From positions 37,316,517 to 37,380,516 of the forward strand of contig NC_092801.1 in the NCBI RefSeq assembly GCF_918797505.1: a DNA stretch of 64,000 bases, written 5' to 3'. This stretch comes from Bemisia tabaci (taxonomy: Eukaryota > Arthropoda > Insecta > Hemiptera > Aleyrodidae). Below, one piece after another: positions 45,001 to 51,315 of this stretch; position 1 is the stretch's first letter; each line of letters opens with the position of its first letter. Below the pieces are notes generated by a model. That model ran no database searches. It saw nothing but the letters and a program-made list of their open reading frames with translations, and was not told the DNA's origin. The translations under genes were made by a program, and so were the position numbers.

Positions 45001-45971
45001 TTTCACGATCAGTTGTGACAATGTAAGGTGTGAAATTTAGCCAGTGTCGAGAGGTCTCCGGAAAACTTTCGACGACGTCAAGAAGAAATTTGGTCACATC
45101 TGAAATTACATGAACAGAAAAATTCAATTGAAGTGATACATGACTGGCATTCACATAAATGCGATCCCTTGAAAACCTAGAAAAAATCATGCACGGATTT
45201 TATGAAGAAATTCTTTCTGCTCCGCCGTGTCAAGGAAAAACGCCGTATGAACCTTCAGACGTTGCCAAATTTCCTTTGGTAAATTACGAATTTCAGGGAA
45301 AATTTGTGAATATTTTTCATCGAATTTGTTGGGTAATTTTGTTCGCAATTTCACCTAAGGCCCCTGAAAATTTCAATCAAAAATATTCATATCTTTCCTT
45401 AAAAATAAACATTTTATTGGAGGAAATTTGGCAACTCTCGAGGGTTCATACGGCGTTTTTCCTAGCACAGCAGTGCTCTTCTGAGTTGATCGAGCTGTCT
45501 GCTTTGTTGAAACGGTATAGTAGTTTAGTCTTCGGTCTAATGCAGCTGCGTTCATCGACCAGAAATCTGGTAAGTGATAGTGGTAATTTTACTTCCAACT
45601 AATTTCCTGCTTCAAACTTTATCTGGGAGGCTATTTTTAAAACTAAGGGGTGCGTCCCCTGGTTGCTGCGCGGCCCAACCTTCAGAGCCGGCTTCTCTAA
45701 AATCCAGTGCCTTTGCATTGAATGCACGTGTAATGTACTACATTTTTAATGCGAAGTTCTTGGCATACTTACCCATGGTTCTCAGTTGGTCAAGGAATAT
45801 ATAAAATGTTCCGATAATCGGAAGAGCTGGTGGGCCTGGAATTTGGGACATAAATTGGATGATTCTCCTGAGCTTCCATCGTTGGGTTAACGAATAGACC
45901 ACATATGTTAGTGCGAGAAAGAAGAAAAGCAGAGGTGTCAAGCTTGTTCCAATTACTACGGCTGCGCTCAT
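24424..45971 (-). CDS. Cytochrome P450, CYP4 clan, complete 11-exon gene (gene A)
   Basis: Heme-thiolate monooxygenase, presumably ER-anchored, of the CYP4 clan; the substrate cannot be told from sequence. Join on the minus strand: 45971-45773, 45099-44993, 43837-43750, 43115-42927, 41816-41745, 40974-40853, 39430-39373, 38885-38785, 37794-37563, 36848-36669, 24647-24424, giving 523 residues plus stop. Visible motifs: hydrophobic anchor about 11-29, proline hinge PGPPALPIIG 45-54, WRKTR (WxxxR) 135-139, I-helix AGSLTS 312-317, ETLR (ExxR) 368-371, PEHF (PERF position) 422-425, heme loop FSSGPRNCIG 441-450 with Cys448. Length fits a CYP4 (about 500) plus a longer C-terminal tail. The ATG at 45971 follows a splice acceptor. 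Oddities: a 2-bp insertion in exon 5 compensated at the exon 6 acceptor, no acid in the I-helix motif, and a 12-kb last intron containing a BEL retrotransposon. Family-level call is firm; subfamily not assigned. Confidence 0.85.
24688..25258. mobile_element. MITE, CTGCCGTGC family, heavily interrupted
   Basis: Left end CTGCCGTGTTATGG, continuing after the nested hAT-like MITE as TACGGAAAAACGTCGTTTGAG; right end TTTCCCTTAGCAGGGTG. The interior beyond 24900 contains C-rich runs unlike other copies. Confidence 0.45.
24714..24868. mobile_element. hAT-like MITE, GGCGGATC family, inserted in a CTGCCGTGC element
   Basis: Ends CATTGGTGGATT and GATCCGCCTCTG with inner arms TTTGGCAACAC / GTGTTGCCAAA. 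Flanks TATGGAA and TACGGAA resemble a decayed duplication of the host element sequence. In intron 10 of gene A, just upstream of exon 11. Confidence 0.7.
25299..25527. mobile_element. Palindromic element, ACTGG/CCAGT family, copy 3
   Basis: 229 bp with arms ACACATTGGATCTAGAGTCC and inverse; right end CCAGT intact, left end altered (CTAG). In intron 10 of gene A. Facing frames of 25263-25614 are shadows. Confidence 0.83.
25891..26327. mobile_element. hAT-like MITE in intron 10 of gene A
   Basis: Termini CAGGGGCGGACTGG and CCAGTCCGCCCCTG. Perfect 8-bp duplication CTTGCAAC at 25883-25890 and 26328-26335. Purine/GC-rich interior (GGGGCCCCC runs). Lies 109 bp left of the BEL duplication. Confidence 0.88.
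26442..27515 (-). repeat. Pao/BEL 3' LTR
   Basis: 1074-bp copy starting TGTTCGATAAG and ending CGGAACA on the plus strand. It is the 3' LTR because the coding strand is minus. The bases next to it (27516-27527) read GGGGTGAGG-type purines on the minus strand after a short A/T spacer, a weak polypurine tract. Confidence 0.95.
27725..33001 (-). CDS. Pao/BEL gag-pol polyprotein, 1758 aa, intact
   Basis: Single frame carrying the retrotransposon proteins. Order by approximate residue: Gag/DUF1759-like region 130-300 (LPPIKLKPFDGSQKEWREF); zinc knuckles about 350-415 (CPKCEKAHFLYRC; CYNCLSNLHLLPNC); aspartic protease about 485, with active-site region VIDPGSMTSLI, so D-P-G instead of the common D-S/T-G; reverse transcriptase with FVDDILDGDD near 895; RNase H-like segment with GFSDASS near 1068 and LTDSEVV near 1147; integrase H2C2 zinc region about 1385-1420 (HQDYLHVGPR, CVTC); integrase catalytic D near 1454 (VGTDMGG), D near 1519 (YSDRGSNY) and E near 1570 (GIWESG); C-terminal DUF5641-like tail. 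No stop or frameshift, so probably still competent. Replication is by reverse transcription in the cytoplasm and integration by its own integrase. Confidence 0.95.
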   Translation of the reverse strand: MMESVTQSERKIQLSSTRAARERLKSRVKRCLDLGKNLKNDPTKVDQFKARCSRMSECLFEYSNLTEKCYSLALNIDPTSATEEFAEDTIHFEELYYAMMEIYDSFNKQPPAAAQPLVNLTAETSSASALQRHVKLPPIKLKPFDGSQKEWREFRSIYESLIHNDNALSTTAKFHYLKSVLSGPALSIIKELPFSDENYLIAWNALVRRYTNNRLIGAELLSKMLKFPAIKKETSKDLTNFVATFSECHAALQGLPIADLADFIILQQALQCLPYGLQRTFERSMEDTEIPKTEDLMKFVRHQIRIVELYRPDDYKEKDSHGEKKADKSAANQKKSFVAGVSPKESKKPFCPKCEKAHFLYRCPRFLAESSDRRFSFVKQKRLCYNCLSNLHLLPNCEVQVKCRTCKERHHSLLHLNQTSPSPSNKDSEHKNLKDKSETDSTGGHNKLVSTTATSLTTSTSEMVLLGTAVVHIRGKNNKFFKVRSVIDPGSMTSLITQECSKRLGLVPSQTDSTLTGVGEKPMLEVEGATTCVIKPIFSPSPALSTTALIIPRITSNLPIAPVPKYLREKFKDLTLADPDYFLPKECEFLIAADLFPKLYTGGRIEFGDSEPTALESIFGWVITGKYQCHTVSPRTTLLTNLHDQTDHLLRNFWEVEEIKVKIPENPEDEFCENLYREKHHRDPSGRYVVPILLKPDHAKLGASYDLALSRFLSVERRLDKNPELKQSYSEFMTEYENLGHMAPVPASQQGKAEYYIPHHCVIKPSSTSTKVRVVFDAGMKTTSGVSLNDIQFAGKKLLPDIIDILSRFRLHKIVFCTDVCKMFRQILILPEHRKYQHILWRSDKNQPIQEFELNTVTYGLTSSPFLCNRTVTCQVPEDYEEIYPEAVDTFRKQTFVDDILDGDDDVPKAVKKKDDLLEVAKVVGFTLLKWASNSPEFLATLPPECIETTFDITDESDLLKLLGMQWQATQDFFSFKFTVLDPAYTKRGILSTFARIFDPLGFLAPLTSKIKILFQSLWIIGLDWDTSLPSTLKLEWSQIFESLPLLSKLRIPRLVVIPNYTRADLIGFSDASSLAYGTVIYLRTENLENREVKVSLVLAKSKVAPVKTISIPRLELCGAVLMSKALEKAHKMYRDQIEIQSNVTLTDSEVVLSWLKTLPCTLKTFEANRVTYILERTEPQMWQHVSTDQNPADIISRGCHVSDLIDNNFWYQGPTWLMRPMDEWPIKILTTTHQNAKEGLKNNQEFTCLSTLRPQYDFLMNNYSSWTKLNRITAWILRFSVNSRQIDPENRKSGELSVLELREAEFALVRITQKLFFEDELRKLSKGLVLSRYLQKLNPYLDEENILRVRGRLTNADLPEEQKHPILLPKKAKLTELLIDSYHQDYLHVGPRTLQSLLARRYWIISARQIIRSRLAKCVTCFRANPRPLNPLMGDLPIARVAQGRAFISVGTDMGGPFWTKDTSLRKARFVKSYICLFICLATKAVHLELVSEMTTPAFLAALDRFTGRRGLPRDIYSDRGSNYIGARNYLNDISRFYRKPENQKEIEAYCSKQGISWHFLPAQAPNFGGIWESGIKSTKHHLKRVIGDQRLTFEAFSTVLSRVEAILNSRPLCALSDDPTEIDVLTPGHFLIGAPLLARAERDLSDVSINRLSRWELLTRLSQSFWKRWQRDYLHTLQQRAKWNVPTRNLAVGDIVIILDPNCPPTHWALARVLELCPGRDDVVRVVKVRTSTGEYTRPVNKLCPLPAATTAEEEN
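33085..33347. repeat. Tandem repeat (~71 bp x 3.6) in the BEL leader
   Basis: Units start near 33085, 33161, 33233 and 33302. Each contains GGCAACTCTGTGCCGAGC and then a GAGATCAAAAATCTCG palindrome. The array lies between the primer site and the gag start. It could act in RNA packaging or structure, but nothing in the sequence proves this. Confidence 0.85.
33534..33551 (-). promoter_or_regulatory. Pao/BEL tRNA primer-binding site
   Basis: On the minus strand, TGGTCCCTCGGGCCGGAT follows the 5' LTR after a 4-base spacer. The plus strand reads as a tRNA 3' end (CCGAGGGACCA) with the CCA tail. The cognate tRNA was not identified. Confidence 0.7.
33556..34629 (-). repeat. Pao/BEL 5' LTR
   Basis: 1074-bp copy matching 26442-27515 line by line, with no mismatch noticed. 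It contains the element's presumed promoter and R region; no TATA box was assigned with confidence. Followed (minus strand) by the primer-binding site. Confidence 0.95.
34759..34921. mobile_element. hAT-like MITE, CAGTGGCGTGGC family
   Basis: 163 bp with good ends CAGTGGCGTGGC and GCCACGCCACTG. Flanks TCTCCAAC and TCCTCAAC are a probable decayed 8-bp duplication. In intron 10 of gene A, 125 bp from the BEL duplication. Confidence 0.8.
35044..35861. mobile_element. hAT-like non-autonomous element in intron 10 of gene A
   Basis: Termini CAGGGCCGGATTTA and TAATCCGACCCTG. Perfect 8-bp duplication GTTAATAG at 35036-35043 and 35862-35869. Inside, a segment beginning CTGACCG is imperfectly repeated (about 35380 and 35462). 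Frames on both strands here look non-coding. Confidence 0.87.
36495..36531. repeat. Fragment of the GGCGGATC MITE family
   Basis: Only one arm (CATTTAAATGGAGAGAATCC followed by ATGTTGCCAAC) is left. In intron 10 of gene A, about 140 bp downstream of exon 10. Confidence 0.55.
36669..36848 (-). CDS. P450 gene A exon 10 (heme-binding loop)
   Basis: 180 bp, residues 390-449. Contains PPGINVIVPLFGLHHDP, YPEHF and the heme loop FSSGPRNCIG, whose last Gly codon is split by the intron. Donor GTAATAC. Exon 11 supplies the rest of the codon more than 12 kb away. Confidence 0.9.
37093..37119. repeat. Fragment of a GGACGTATTT-family MITE
   Basis: Single arm end TCTGTTTGACAGAAATACGG; in intron 9 of gene A. 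Confidence 0.5.
37563..37794 (-). CDS. P450 gene A exon 9 (I-helix end and K-helix ExxR)
   Basis: 232 bp, residues 313-389. Begins GSLTSAITISW, so the oxygen-activation motif reads A-G-S-L-T-S across the exon junction instead of (A/E)GxDTT. The K-helix ETLR lies at 368-371. Ends at SELKVNG with donor GTATGT. Confidence 0.88.
38785..38885 (-). CDS. P450 gene A exon 8
   Basis: 101 bp, residues 279-312. Reads ETPQYFMELLLNGIESGEV and ends in EEIIELFLA, the first half of the I-helix. Acceptor TTTATAG, donor GTAAGT, phase 1 to 0. Confidence 0.8.
39373..39430 (-). CDS. P450 gene A exon 7 (small)
   Basis: 58 bp encoding VLNERIAHRERQRKENPTA, the charged linker before the I-helix. Acceptor TTTTAG, donor GTCAGT. 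The phases (0 in, 1 out) fit both neighbours. A large foldback element begins about 80 bp upstream in intron 6. Confidence 0.75.
39508..40082. mobile_element. ~575-bp foldback element in intron 6 of gene A
   Basis: TTCGTTAATCACAGAATCGTG pairs with the arm containing CACGATTCTGTGACC. Inner arms GAGGGTGCAACGC and GTTAAACGTTAAC pair with GCGTTGCACCCTC and GTTAACGTTTAAC. About 230-bp arms around a short loop near 39770-39830. No target duplication resolved. Confidence 0.75.
40853..40974 (-). CDS. P450 gene A exon 6
   Basis: 122 bp with the acceptor at GGCAG (first base 40974); the acceptor position matching gene B (TATAG) would start it at 40979 and put it out of frame with exon 5. Reads DMFFERSFNPLLWPDLVYSL, the CYP4 signature around NPLLWPDxxY, and ends MRRLAEE with donor GTAGGT in phase 0. 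Confidence 0.75.
41745..41816 (-). CDS. P450 gene A exon 5, with 2-bp insertion relative to gene B
   Basis: 72 bp, residues 195-218. Begins DNMLGVRLDIQKEKTY. The corresponding exon of gene B is 70 bp; the extra two bases fall in a GTGTGT run near the 3' end and change the donor phase from 2 to 1. Donor GTAAGT. The frame is kept only if exon 6 starts at the downstream of two acceptors. Confidence 0.75.
42199..42288. repeat. GC-rich hairpin (~90 bp) in intron 4 of gene A
   Basis: GACGCCTACAAACCTAAAGG pairs with CCCCTTAGGTTTGTAGGCGTC. The loop GCGCAATGCTTAAAGTAT resembles GCGCAATGCTTGAAGTAT in the hAT-like element at 35044-35861, so the two share an ancestor. Confidence 0.65.
42927..43115 (-). 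CDS. P450 gene A exon 4 (C-helix WxxxR)
   Basis: 189 bp, residues 132-194. Begins GNLWRKTRRIVNPGF with the C-helix WxxxR heme-propionate contact, and ends at FTLDAVIG with donor GTAAGT. Same length and phase as gene B exon 4. Confidence 0.88.
43408..43543. mobile_element. Palindromic MITE, GGACTACATTTTGCAA family
   Basis: Ends GGACTACATTTTGCAATTTG and CAAATTGCAAAATGCAGTCC; 4-bp duplication AATT on both sides. In intron 3 of gene A. Confidence 0.85.
43750..43837 (-). CDS. P450 gene A exon 3
   Basis: 88 bp, residues 103-131 plus one base. Reads ALTSSRDNVTKAKEYESLRL and then ISAGLFSST, the CYP4 LxSSxxxxKSxxYxFLxPWLGxGLLxS region. Acceptor TTGGCAG, donor GTAAGT. It has the same length and phase as gene B exon 3. 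An open frame on the opposite strand here is a shadow. Confidence 0.8.
43938..44319. mobile_element. GGACTACATTTTGCAA-family MITE interrupted by a CTGCCGTGC MITE
   Basis: Left part has GGAACTACAATGTCTGGCTC, right part has GAGCCAAAAACTGTAGTCCC and ends ATGTGGTCC. The later element occupies 43991-44244. Confidence 0.7.
43991..44244. mobile_element. MITE, CTGCCGTGC family, nested in a GGAC-family MITE
   Basis: Ends CTGGCGTGCTAAGG and CCTTAGCACGGGAG. It splits an older GGACTACA-family element (parts at 43938-43990 and 44245-44319). In intron 2 of gene A. Confidence 0.78.
44993..45099 (-). CDS. P450 gene A exon 2
   Basis: 107 bp, residues 67-102. Acceptor TTTCAG, donor GTTAGT, phase 1 to 0. The stretch HWLNFTPYIVTTDREIVA corresponds to the CYP4 region FRxWLGPxxxVxxTDPxxIE. 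The length is identical to exon 2 of gene B, which supports both borders. Confidence 0.8.
45222..45473. mobile_element. MITE, CTGCCGTGC family
   Basis: Ends CCGCCGTGTCAAGG and CCTAGCACAGCAG. 4-bp duplication TGCT at 45218-45221 and 45474-45477. In intron 1 of gene A. Confidence 0.83.
45773..45971 (-). CDS. P450 gene A exon 1 (N-terminal anchor)
   Basis: Encodes residues 1-66 plus one base (phase 1). It contains the membrane anchor (LLFFFLALTYVVYSL), the basic stop-transfer RWKLRR and the proline-rich hinge. The donor is a consensus GTAAGT. An upstream in-frame ATG at 46007 exists, but the bases before 45971 form a pyrimidine-rich acceptor (TATATCAG), and gene B has an acceptor at the same place. 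The downstream ATG is therefore preferred and the 5'UTR is inferred to be spliced. Confidence 0.85.
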
Positions 45972-46439
45972 CTGATATACAGGGAAAACCAACGAAATTA
46001 AATCCAATTCAATACCTATTTATCAGCATCCGCTAGAAGAGCAACCTTGGCTAGAAAGAAAATAAAAAAAACAAGCGGGAAAGTTCTAATACTGTCGTAT
46101 TAGAAAAGCGCTCAGGTGTTAGTAAATGTATTTAATGAAGAAAGGACGTATAAACTCCGTCGATTTGGCTGGGAAATGGAAATAAAACATCAGCTGATAT
46201 CAAACAAAGGTTACCAAGGAAACCGTAAACGCGTATTTTTGTTTCCCGAAAATGAGCTCACCGTTTAGCTCATCAGGCGGGTTTTTTTTAGGCTTCATTT
46301 GAGTTCAACGATCCATTTCGATAAGAATTACTCTACCGCTAAGAAATTTTCTTATAGACAAACGATCGAAACTACCTGCGCATTACGTTAAAAGCATAAA
46401 ATGCAGTTTTCACAGCTTTATTTATTTTAAAAATGGACC

Positions 46440-46458
46440 CCCCCCCCCCCCCCCCCCC
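46440..46458. repeat. Poly(C) tract
   Basis: 19 C in a row; likely length-variable and an assembly risk. Confidence 0.85.
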
Positions 46459-47114
46459 AAAAAAGCTTACACATCGATGAGCTGGTGCGCCATTTAAACG
46501 CATTAGCACTAGTATACTAGTACTCAGAGGCAATTCGAAATCAAAAAGCGCTGCCTATTGGCTGAGCGCTTAATATTGATGCCAAAGCTCACAACAGCAG
46601 AGAGTTTTACGAGCTTCTTGAGACTAGAAAAAGTCCAAAAATGTCAGACTAGACGCGCGGACGCTCCAATAGTTTGAAGTTTCTGGTTCAAAGAGCATAT
46701 TTTCGAGAAATTAAGTTGTTCGGAGTGCATAACTGTCATTTACAGGAAACACAATCGTCAACTTACAAGGCAGATTCACGCCCTCTTTTGGCAAAAAAAG
46801 GGAATATACTCCTCGCGATTGATTGCATTAAAGAATTAGAGAAAGCTCCGTCGAAATCTCAAAATCCTAGTCTATCTTGGAAGGGAATCTACATCTAGAT
46901 CAGTATCCAGGGGACTCCTAGTCTATCATGGAATACGGATAAGTCGATGGTCAAGGTGCAAAACCTCAAAATTTTAGCACCTGTTTCGATTTTTTGACGA
47001 CAAACAAGACAACTTTGAGACTTGAACTTTTGACAGAATAATCTGCTAATTGAGAAAAAAAATTAAGGACGTTTTCAAGAAATTTCTTTGACTAGTTTTC
47101 CAAAAAAAGAAAGA

Positions 47115-47118
47115 AAAG

Positions 47119-47171
<53 letters not shown>
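47115..47171. repeat. Poly(A) tract (~55 bp)
   Basis: Near-pure A run in unassigned DNA. No retroposon body was recognised on its left. Similar long runs occur at 42058-42090, 54411-54450, 60017-60057 and 60314-60352. Confidence 0.8.
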
Positions 47172-47172
<1 letters not shown>

Positions 47173-49333
47173 AGGACGGACAGGACGTTTGAAACGTTGC
47201 AAACGTATTACGTGGTTTCGCACTGCGGCCATCGAAGTGTTTTTAAACACATCTAATTTCCTCATTCACCCAAATGGGCTGACATTGTTCAATATGATCT
47301 CAAACATGCGATCATATGAAATATATTCGATGTGGAAAACGTTCAAAAACTTCGACTTTTTGTTGAAATATCCACTTGCTTCCATCACTCAAGACACCCC
47401 ACTTACGCAATCAAAATGTCCATCAGTTAAACCAGCTACAGAGCGGCTGCTTTGATCAACAAAACCAATGTCAAGTTCTCCACGATCTCTGTTTTATGCT
47501 CCTAAACCCTATCGTTCAACGGGGCGCAGTAAGCTGCAACCAGCGAATGAGAGAGAGATTGGACACAATTAGGAAACTTCACAAATTAATGTCCATACAA
47601 AAAATAATACAAAAAAAAAGAAACTTAAACTTGGATCCATCGATTTTCTTGCAGCGTCTTCTTCAGAAGCACTCCTTAAAATGAACCATTTGACGAAATA
47701 AACTTCAAAAGGTATAATAGTTTTAGTAAAACATTTTAAGCCCCCCTCTTCAAATGTTTTGTCCCACTACGCGGCGCTGCGGTGACATTTAGACTCGCAT
47801 TGCAAAAAAAAGTTCAACATTCAGCGATATGATTTCCTATTGGTCAGCAGAACCTTCCGCAACTAGAACTTCCATCACTACTCTAAGCCGGAAAACTTGA
47901 ACAGTTTGGTTTCATACTGGACTTATGCTCCACAAAATATTTCATTTTTAACTCCAGTATTTCTTGTTGCTTTCAACATGAAATTATAATGGTGTAATAC
48001 ATTGATAAGGATGTATACACAGTATAGGTTTTATTATATTTTTATTATTTTGTATGTACAATTTTGCAAGTGCCCTCTACTCGTAAATATATCTACTTAA
48101 TTCAACTACTTAAGTCATAGCCCAAGTAATTAAGTTTACTAATTTATTGTCATTTTACACATAGTTCATAGTAGGCTTATAATTTGGTTAACTAGTCCTA
48201 AAGTATGTATTTACTTACTACTACTAACTTCTTAAACAAAGATGTGATGAAAAAATAGTCAAAAAAAAAAAAAAACCTTGATAAATTCAAATTGATGAAA
48301 TTTTGTCGTGCAATATCAATTCCGACCTATGTGCTAATTTATAGTGAGCCAATGACAATTCAATTGTAACTTTGAGTAACATGAAAAAATGCTGCTCCTT
48401 TGTTCTGGATGAAAACATTTCATACTTTTTCAATTTTACTCCCGTAACATTTATTGCTTCAGTGCTAACACCAACATTAAAAAAAACCTAACCTGATACT
48501 GATCAAAAGAAACAATATGAAATTATTTTGCTCAAGTATTCTAGAGCTCCTTTTTTGGGAATTGGGATGTTAAGTATTAACTCAGGAATGCTTATCTAAC
48601 TCCATTGTTAATCTGTAAATTACTAATAAATTAATTTTACAATTTTAAAAAAAAATGAAGAAAAAAACATTAATCTGTGTGAGGAAAGGTGCGTGTGTTG
48701 TTACGTTTGCAGGATATTGCACAATTTTAAAGTTAAATCGTACTTTAAAAATGTCATAAAAATGATTACCTTTGATCGAGTCACACCTAAAATACCCGTG
48801 AGAACCTAAAACCACTAAAATTATGACGTCCGTCCCTAAAATCACTAAAACGGAACAAATCACGTTTCACTTGATTTTCAAGTTTTCGGCACACTCTGTC
48901 CACTAGAACTAACACCGATACCGAATGAATCCGATGATGCAAACGAAATTGAATCATCAGGAATGGGAAATATTTTTTCAATAATTATTAGTCATTTTTT
49001 TTAAAAATCTAGGACGAATAGATAGACTGCGGAAGACATTGAAAAGAGGAAGGATTTTCAAAACTTTTTTTCTCTAATTTATATAATGGTCAAGCGAATG
49101 GAAGAGTAAGCGTAGATTCTGTTCGGAGATTGTCGCAGGAATTTTTTCTTCTTCTAGCCAAGAGAGGAGTTCCTCTGGTCGGTGTTGAGAACAGGTGTTT
49201 CAGCAGTTTTTTTCCCCCTGGAGCTGAATCGCTCACTATATGGCCGGCAAGCGTCTGGCACCATAGGATAGAATAAGCGCAATGACCCTGTGGATTGGTG
49301 GCACTGACATTGAGAGACACGGTTACGTATGGC

Positions 49334-49496
49334 CATTGGCGGATCAAGCAAATTGGCAACATTGCCTTCTCTCCATTTAAACCTATGGAAATGTATCGAT
49401 TCTTGGAGGGGCCAGGTGCTCCGACAAGAATCGATCATCTAGCATAGATTTAAATGGAGGAAATTCGGTGCTGCCAATTTACTGGATCCGCCTCTG
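49334..49496. mobile_element. hAT-like MITE (CAxxGGCGGATC ends)
   Basis: Termini CATTGGCGGATC and GATCCGCCTCTG. Perfect 8-bp duplication CGTATGGC at 49326-49333 and 49497-49504. Arms share TTGGCAACA and CCATTTAAACCTATG. Lies 14 bp left of the 49511 element. Confidence 0.85.
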
Positions 49497-49510
49497 CGTA
49501 TGGCACTGCT

Positions 49511-51115
49511 AGGAACCCTCAAAAAAGTCAAACTTTGAAAAAGTCTTGCTCCATCTCGCTTTTCCCATTCCTTTTGGACCTAATAATAAGAATCTGAAGT
49601 CTGGAGGCTGTAGCTGAAGTAAAGGGTTCGGTACTTTTGCCTTCTTTTTTCAAAAATTGAGCAAAAAAACTCGATTTTTGGTGATTTTTCAAAAAAAATT
49701 TGGGGGGGCGGGAGGGGCTCTCGAAGGTCAAATGGGGCTAAAATCACTAAATTAGATAGTCCTGTAATGAATTATAAATAAATTTCGTCACATAGTGACA
49801 TTATAGGTTCAACAACGTTTGAAGAACATAACTAAAAATTATCCGATTTTTCGTCCTTGCGAAGTTCCTCAGAATGTTAAGCAAGCTTACGTATACATGC
49901 ACACAAACATATATTCTAAAGTCGTTTGAGCAATAAATATACATCTGTTTTAAAAAGGAGTGATAATGCTCCAGATCTCTTTTTCATGGGAAGGTGGGGG
50001 GGGGGGGGGTTCAATTTGTCAAAAAATTCATCTGTATGGTTGATATTTCAGTTTTAATTCCTCATTTGAGCTTACAGCCTTCCCTCTTCCGAAATTTTGA
50101 GCTGTTTCTCACATTTCCACTTGCTTTATTTTCTAGCCGAGTTTCAGACTCCGACAAGAAAAAAATAGCAACGGCGCTCCTGAGGAATAAATCTGATACT
50201 CCACTTTCGAAGGGAACTCCTGTATTTCCTAATTTACTTAAAAGTACTAAGCTGCCTCAATTAGTCGGACCTAATTCTTGGCTACTATTTAACGTCACTG
50301 GTCACAAAAGTTCTTGGCTGAAAAAACCTACAACGGCATGGGCCGATGACGCCGATTTTTTAGAATTAAAAAAAGTCGTTAAAACAATGAAGTCCGTAAA
50401 TGACGCTGTAGAACGCGGAATAAAGTTGATGCAAGACTTTTCCTCATCAATCACCAAAAATGAAGGACAACGACAAGATTTGCTGCAGGTAGTAGAGCAA
50501 AGTCGTCGCACTGTATCAAGTTTAAAGAAATCAAAATCTGTTCTTTCGAAAGCTTAGGAAAGCTAGCTTTAATTATGTCAAGTAGGTATGAGATTTCTTT
50601 TATAAAGCAGAAATTGTAAAATAATTTTTTTTCTTACCCTTAAGCCCACATCAATTCGCAAATAATGGAAGGGGTTCAGAAAAGAGAAGGATTCTAAAAG
50701 TTACTGATTAATTTGCAATTATTTTAAATTCAACTAATTTTGTATCACACAGAATAAATTAGCGTTAATGACGAGAAATCTACTTATTTCTTGCTATTCT
50801 TTAAAAACGTTTAAGCGTTTTTAAATGCAACTTTGTGACGAAATTTATTTATAATTCATTACAGGACTATCTAATTTAGTGATTTTAGCCCCATTTGACC
50901 TTCGAGAGCCCCTCCCGCCCCCCCAAATTTTTTTTGAAAAATCACCAAAAATCGAGTTTTTTTGCTCAATTTTTGAAAAAAGAAGGCAAAAGTACCGAAC
51001 CCTTTACTTCAGCTACAGCCTCCAGACTTCAGATTCTTATTATTAGGTCCAAAAGGAATGGGAAAAGCGAGATGGAGCAAGACTTTTTCAAAGTTTGACT
51101 TTTTTGAGGGTTCCT
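49511..51115 (+). mobile_element. 1.6-kb DNA element with 282-bp terminal inverted repeats
   Basis: Left TIR 49511-49792 and right TIR 50834-51115 read as exact reverse complements; both encode the same 67-residue shadow frame. Ends are AGGAACCCTC/GAGGGTTCCT. Flanks GGCACTGCT (49502-49510) and GGCACTCT (51116-51123) look like an 8-9-bp duplication with one indel. The internal 1 kb holds the 3' part of a coding region (50137-50556). It looks like a recent, internally deleted copy of an autonomous element; the superfamily was not identified. Confidence 0.8.
50137..50556 (+). CDS. 3' exon of a transposon-encoded protein (unknown family)
   Basis: About 139 codons to the stop at 50556, following a good acceptor (TTTATTTTCTAG). 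The upstream open frame to 49994 is probably intronic. Composition is protein-like: VGPNSWLLFNVTGHKSSWL, then SVNDAVERGIKLMQDFSSSI, and a glutamine-rich LLQVVEQSRR tail. I recall similar C-terminal segments (VNDxAERGxKLxxDF..LLQVVExxR) in uncharacterised insect proteins, but cannot search. No catalytic motif is visible. Its position inside matching TIRs ties it to the element rather than to a host gene. The 5' exons are absent, so no complete protein is made from this copy. Confidence 0.6.
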
Positions 51116-51164
51116 GGCACTCTGGAAGTATCATCGGTCATGCCACAGTGATTGTCAGTCTTTA

Positions 51165-51315
51165 GCGGATTTATCAAGTTGGCATTATTGTTTTTCTCCT
51201 TTTAACCAATGGAGATGAATCGATTCTTGGAGGAATCAGGTGCTTCGATAGGAGTCGATCATTTAACTTAAGTTTAAATGGAAAAAGCAAGTGTTGCCAA
51301 CCTGCTGGACTCAAC
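51165..51315. mobile_element. hAT-like MITE, GGCGGATC family, degenerate
   Basis: Same arms as 49334-49496 (ATCGATTCTTGGAGG and GTTTAAATGGA...GTTGCCAA), in the same orientation, 50 bp right of the 49511 element. Ends decayed. Confidence 0.65.

Larger units (their letters stand above)
45972..49325. other. Upstream region of P450 gene A; promoter and 5'UTR exon not located
   Basis: An acceptor directly before the ATG implies at least one non-coding exon somewhere to the right. No TATA/initiator pair could be singled out. The region holds homopolymer tracts (46440, 47115) and short frames with no recognisable features. Confidence 0.5.

Noticed and set aside
45738..46007. ATG at 46007 as the start of P450 gene A
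   Set aside because: A splice acceptor lies between it and the next in-frame ATG, and gene B has an acceptor at the equivalent position just before its ATG.
49528..51098. Two identical 67-codon frames at opposite ends
   Set aside because: They are the two TIRs of one element, not genes.
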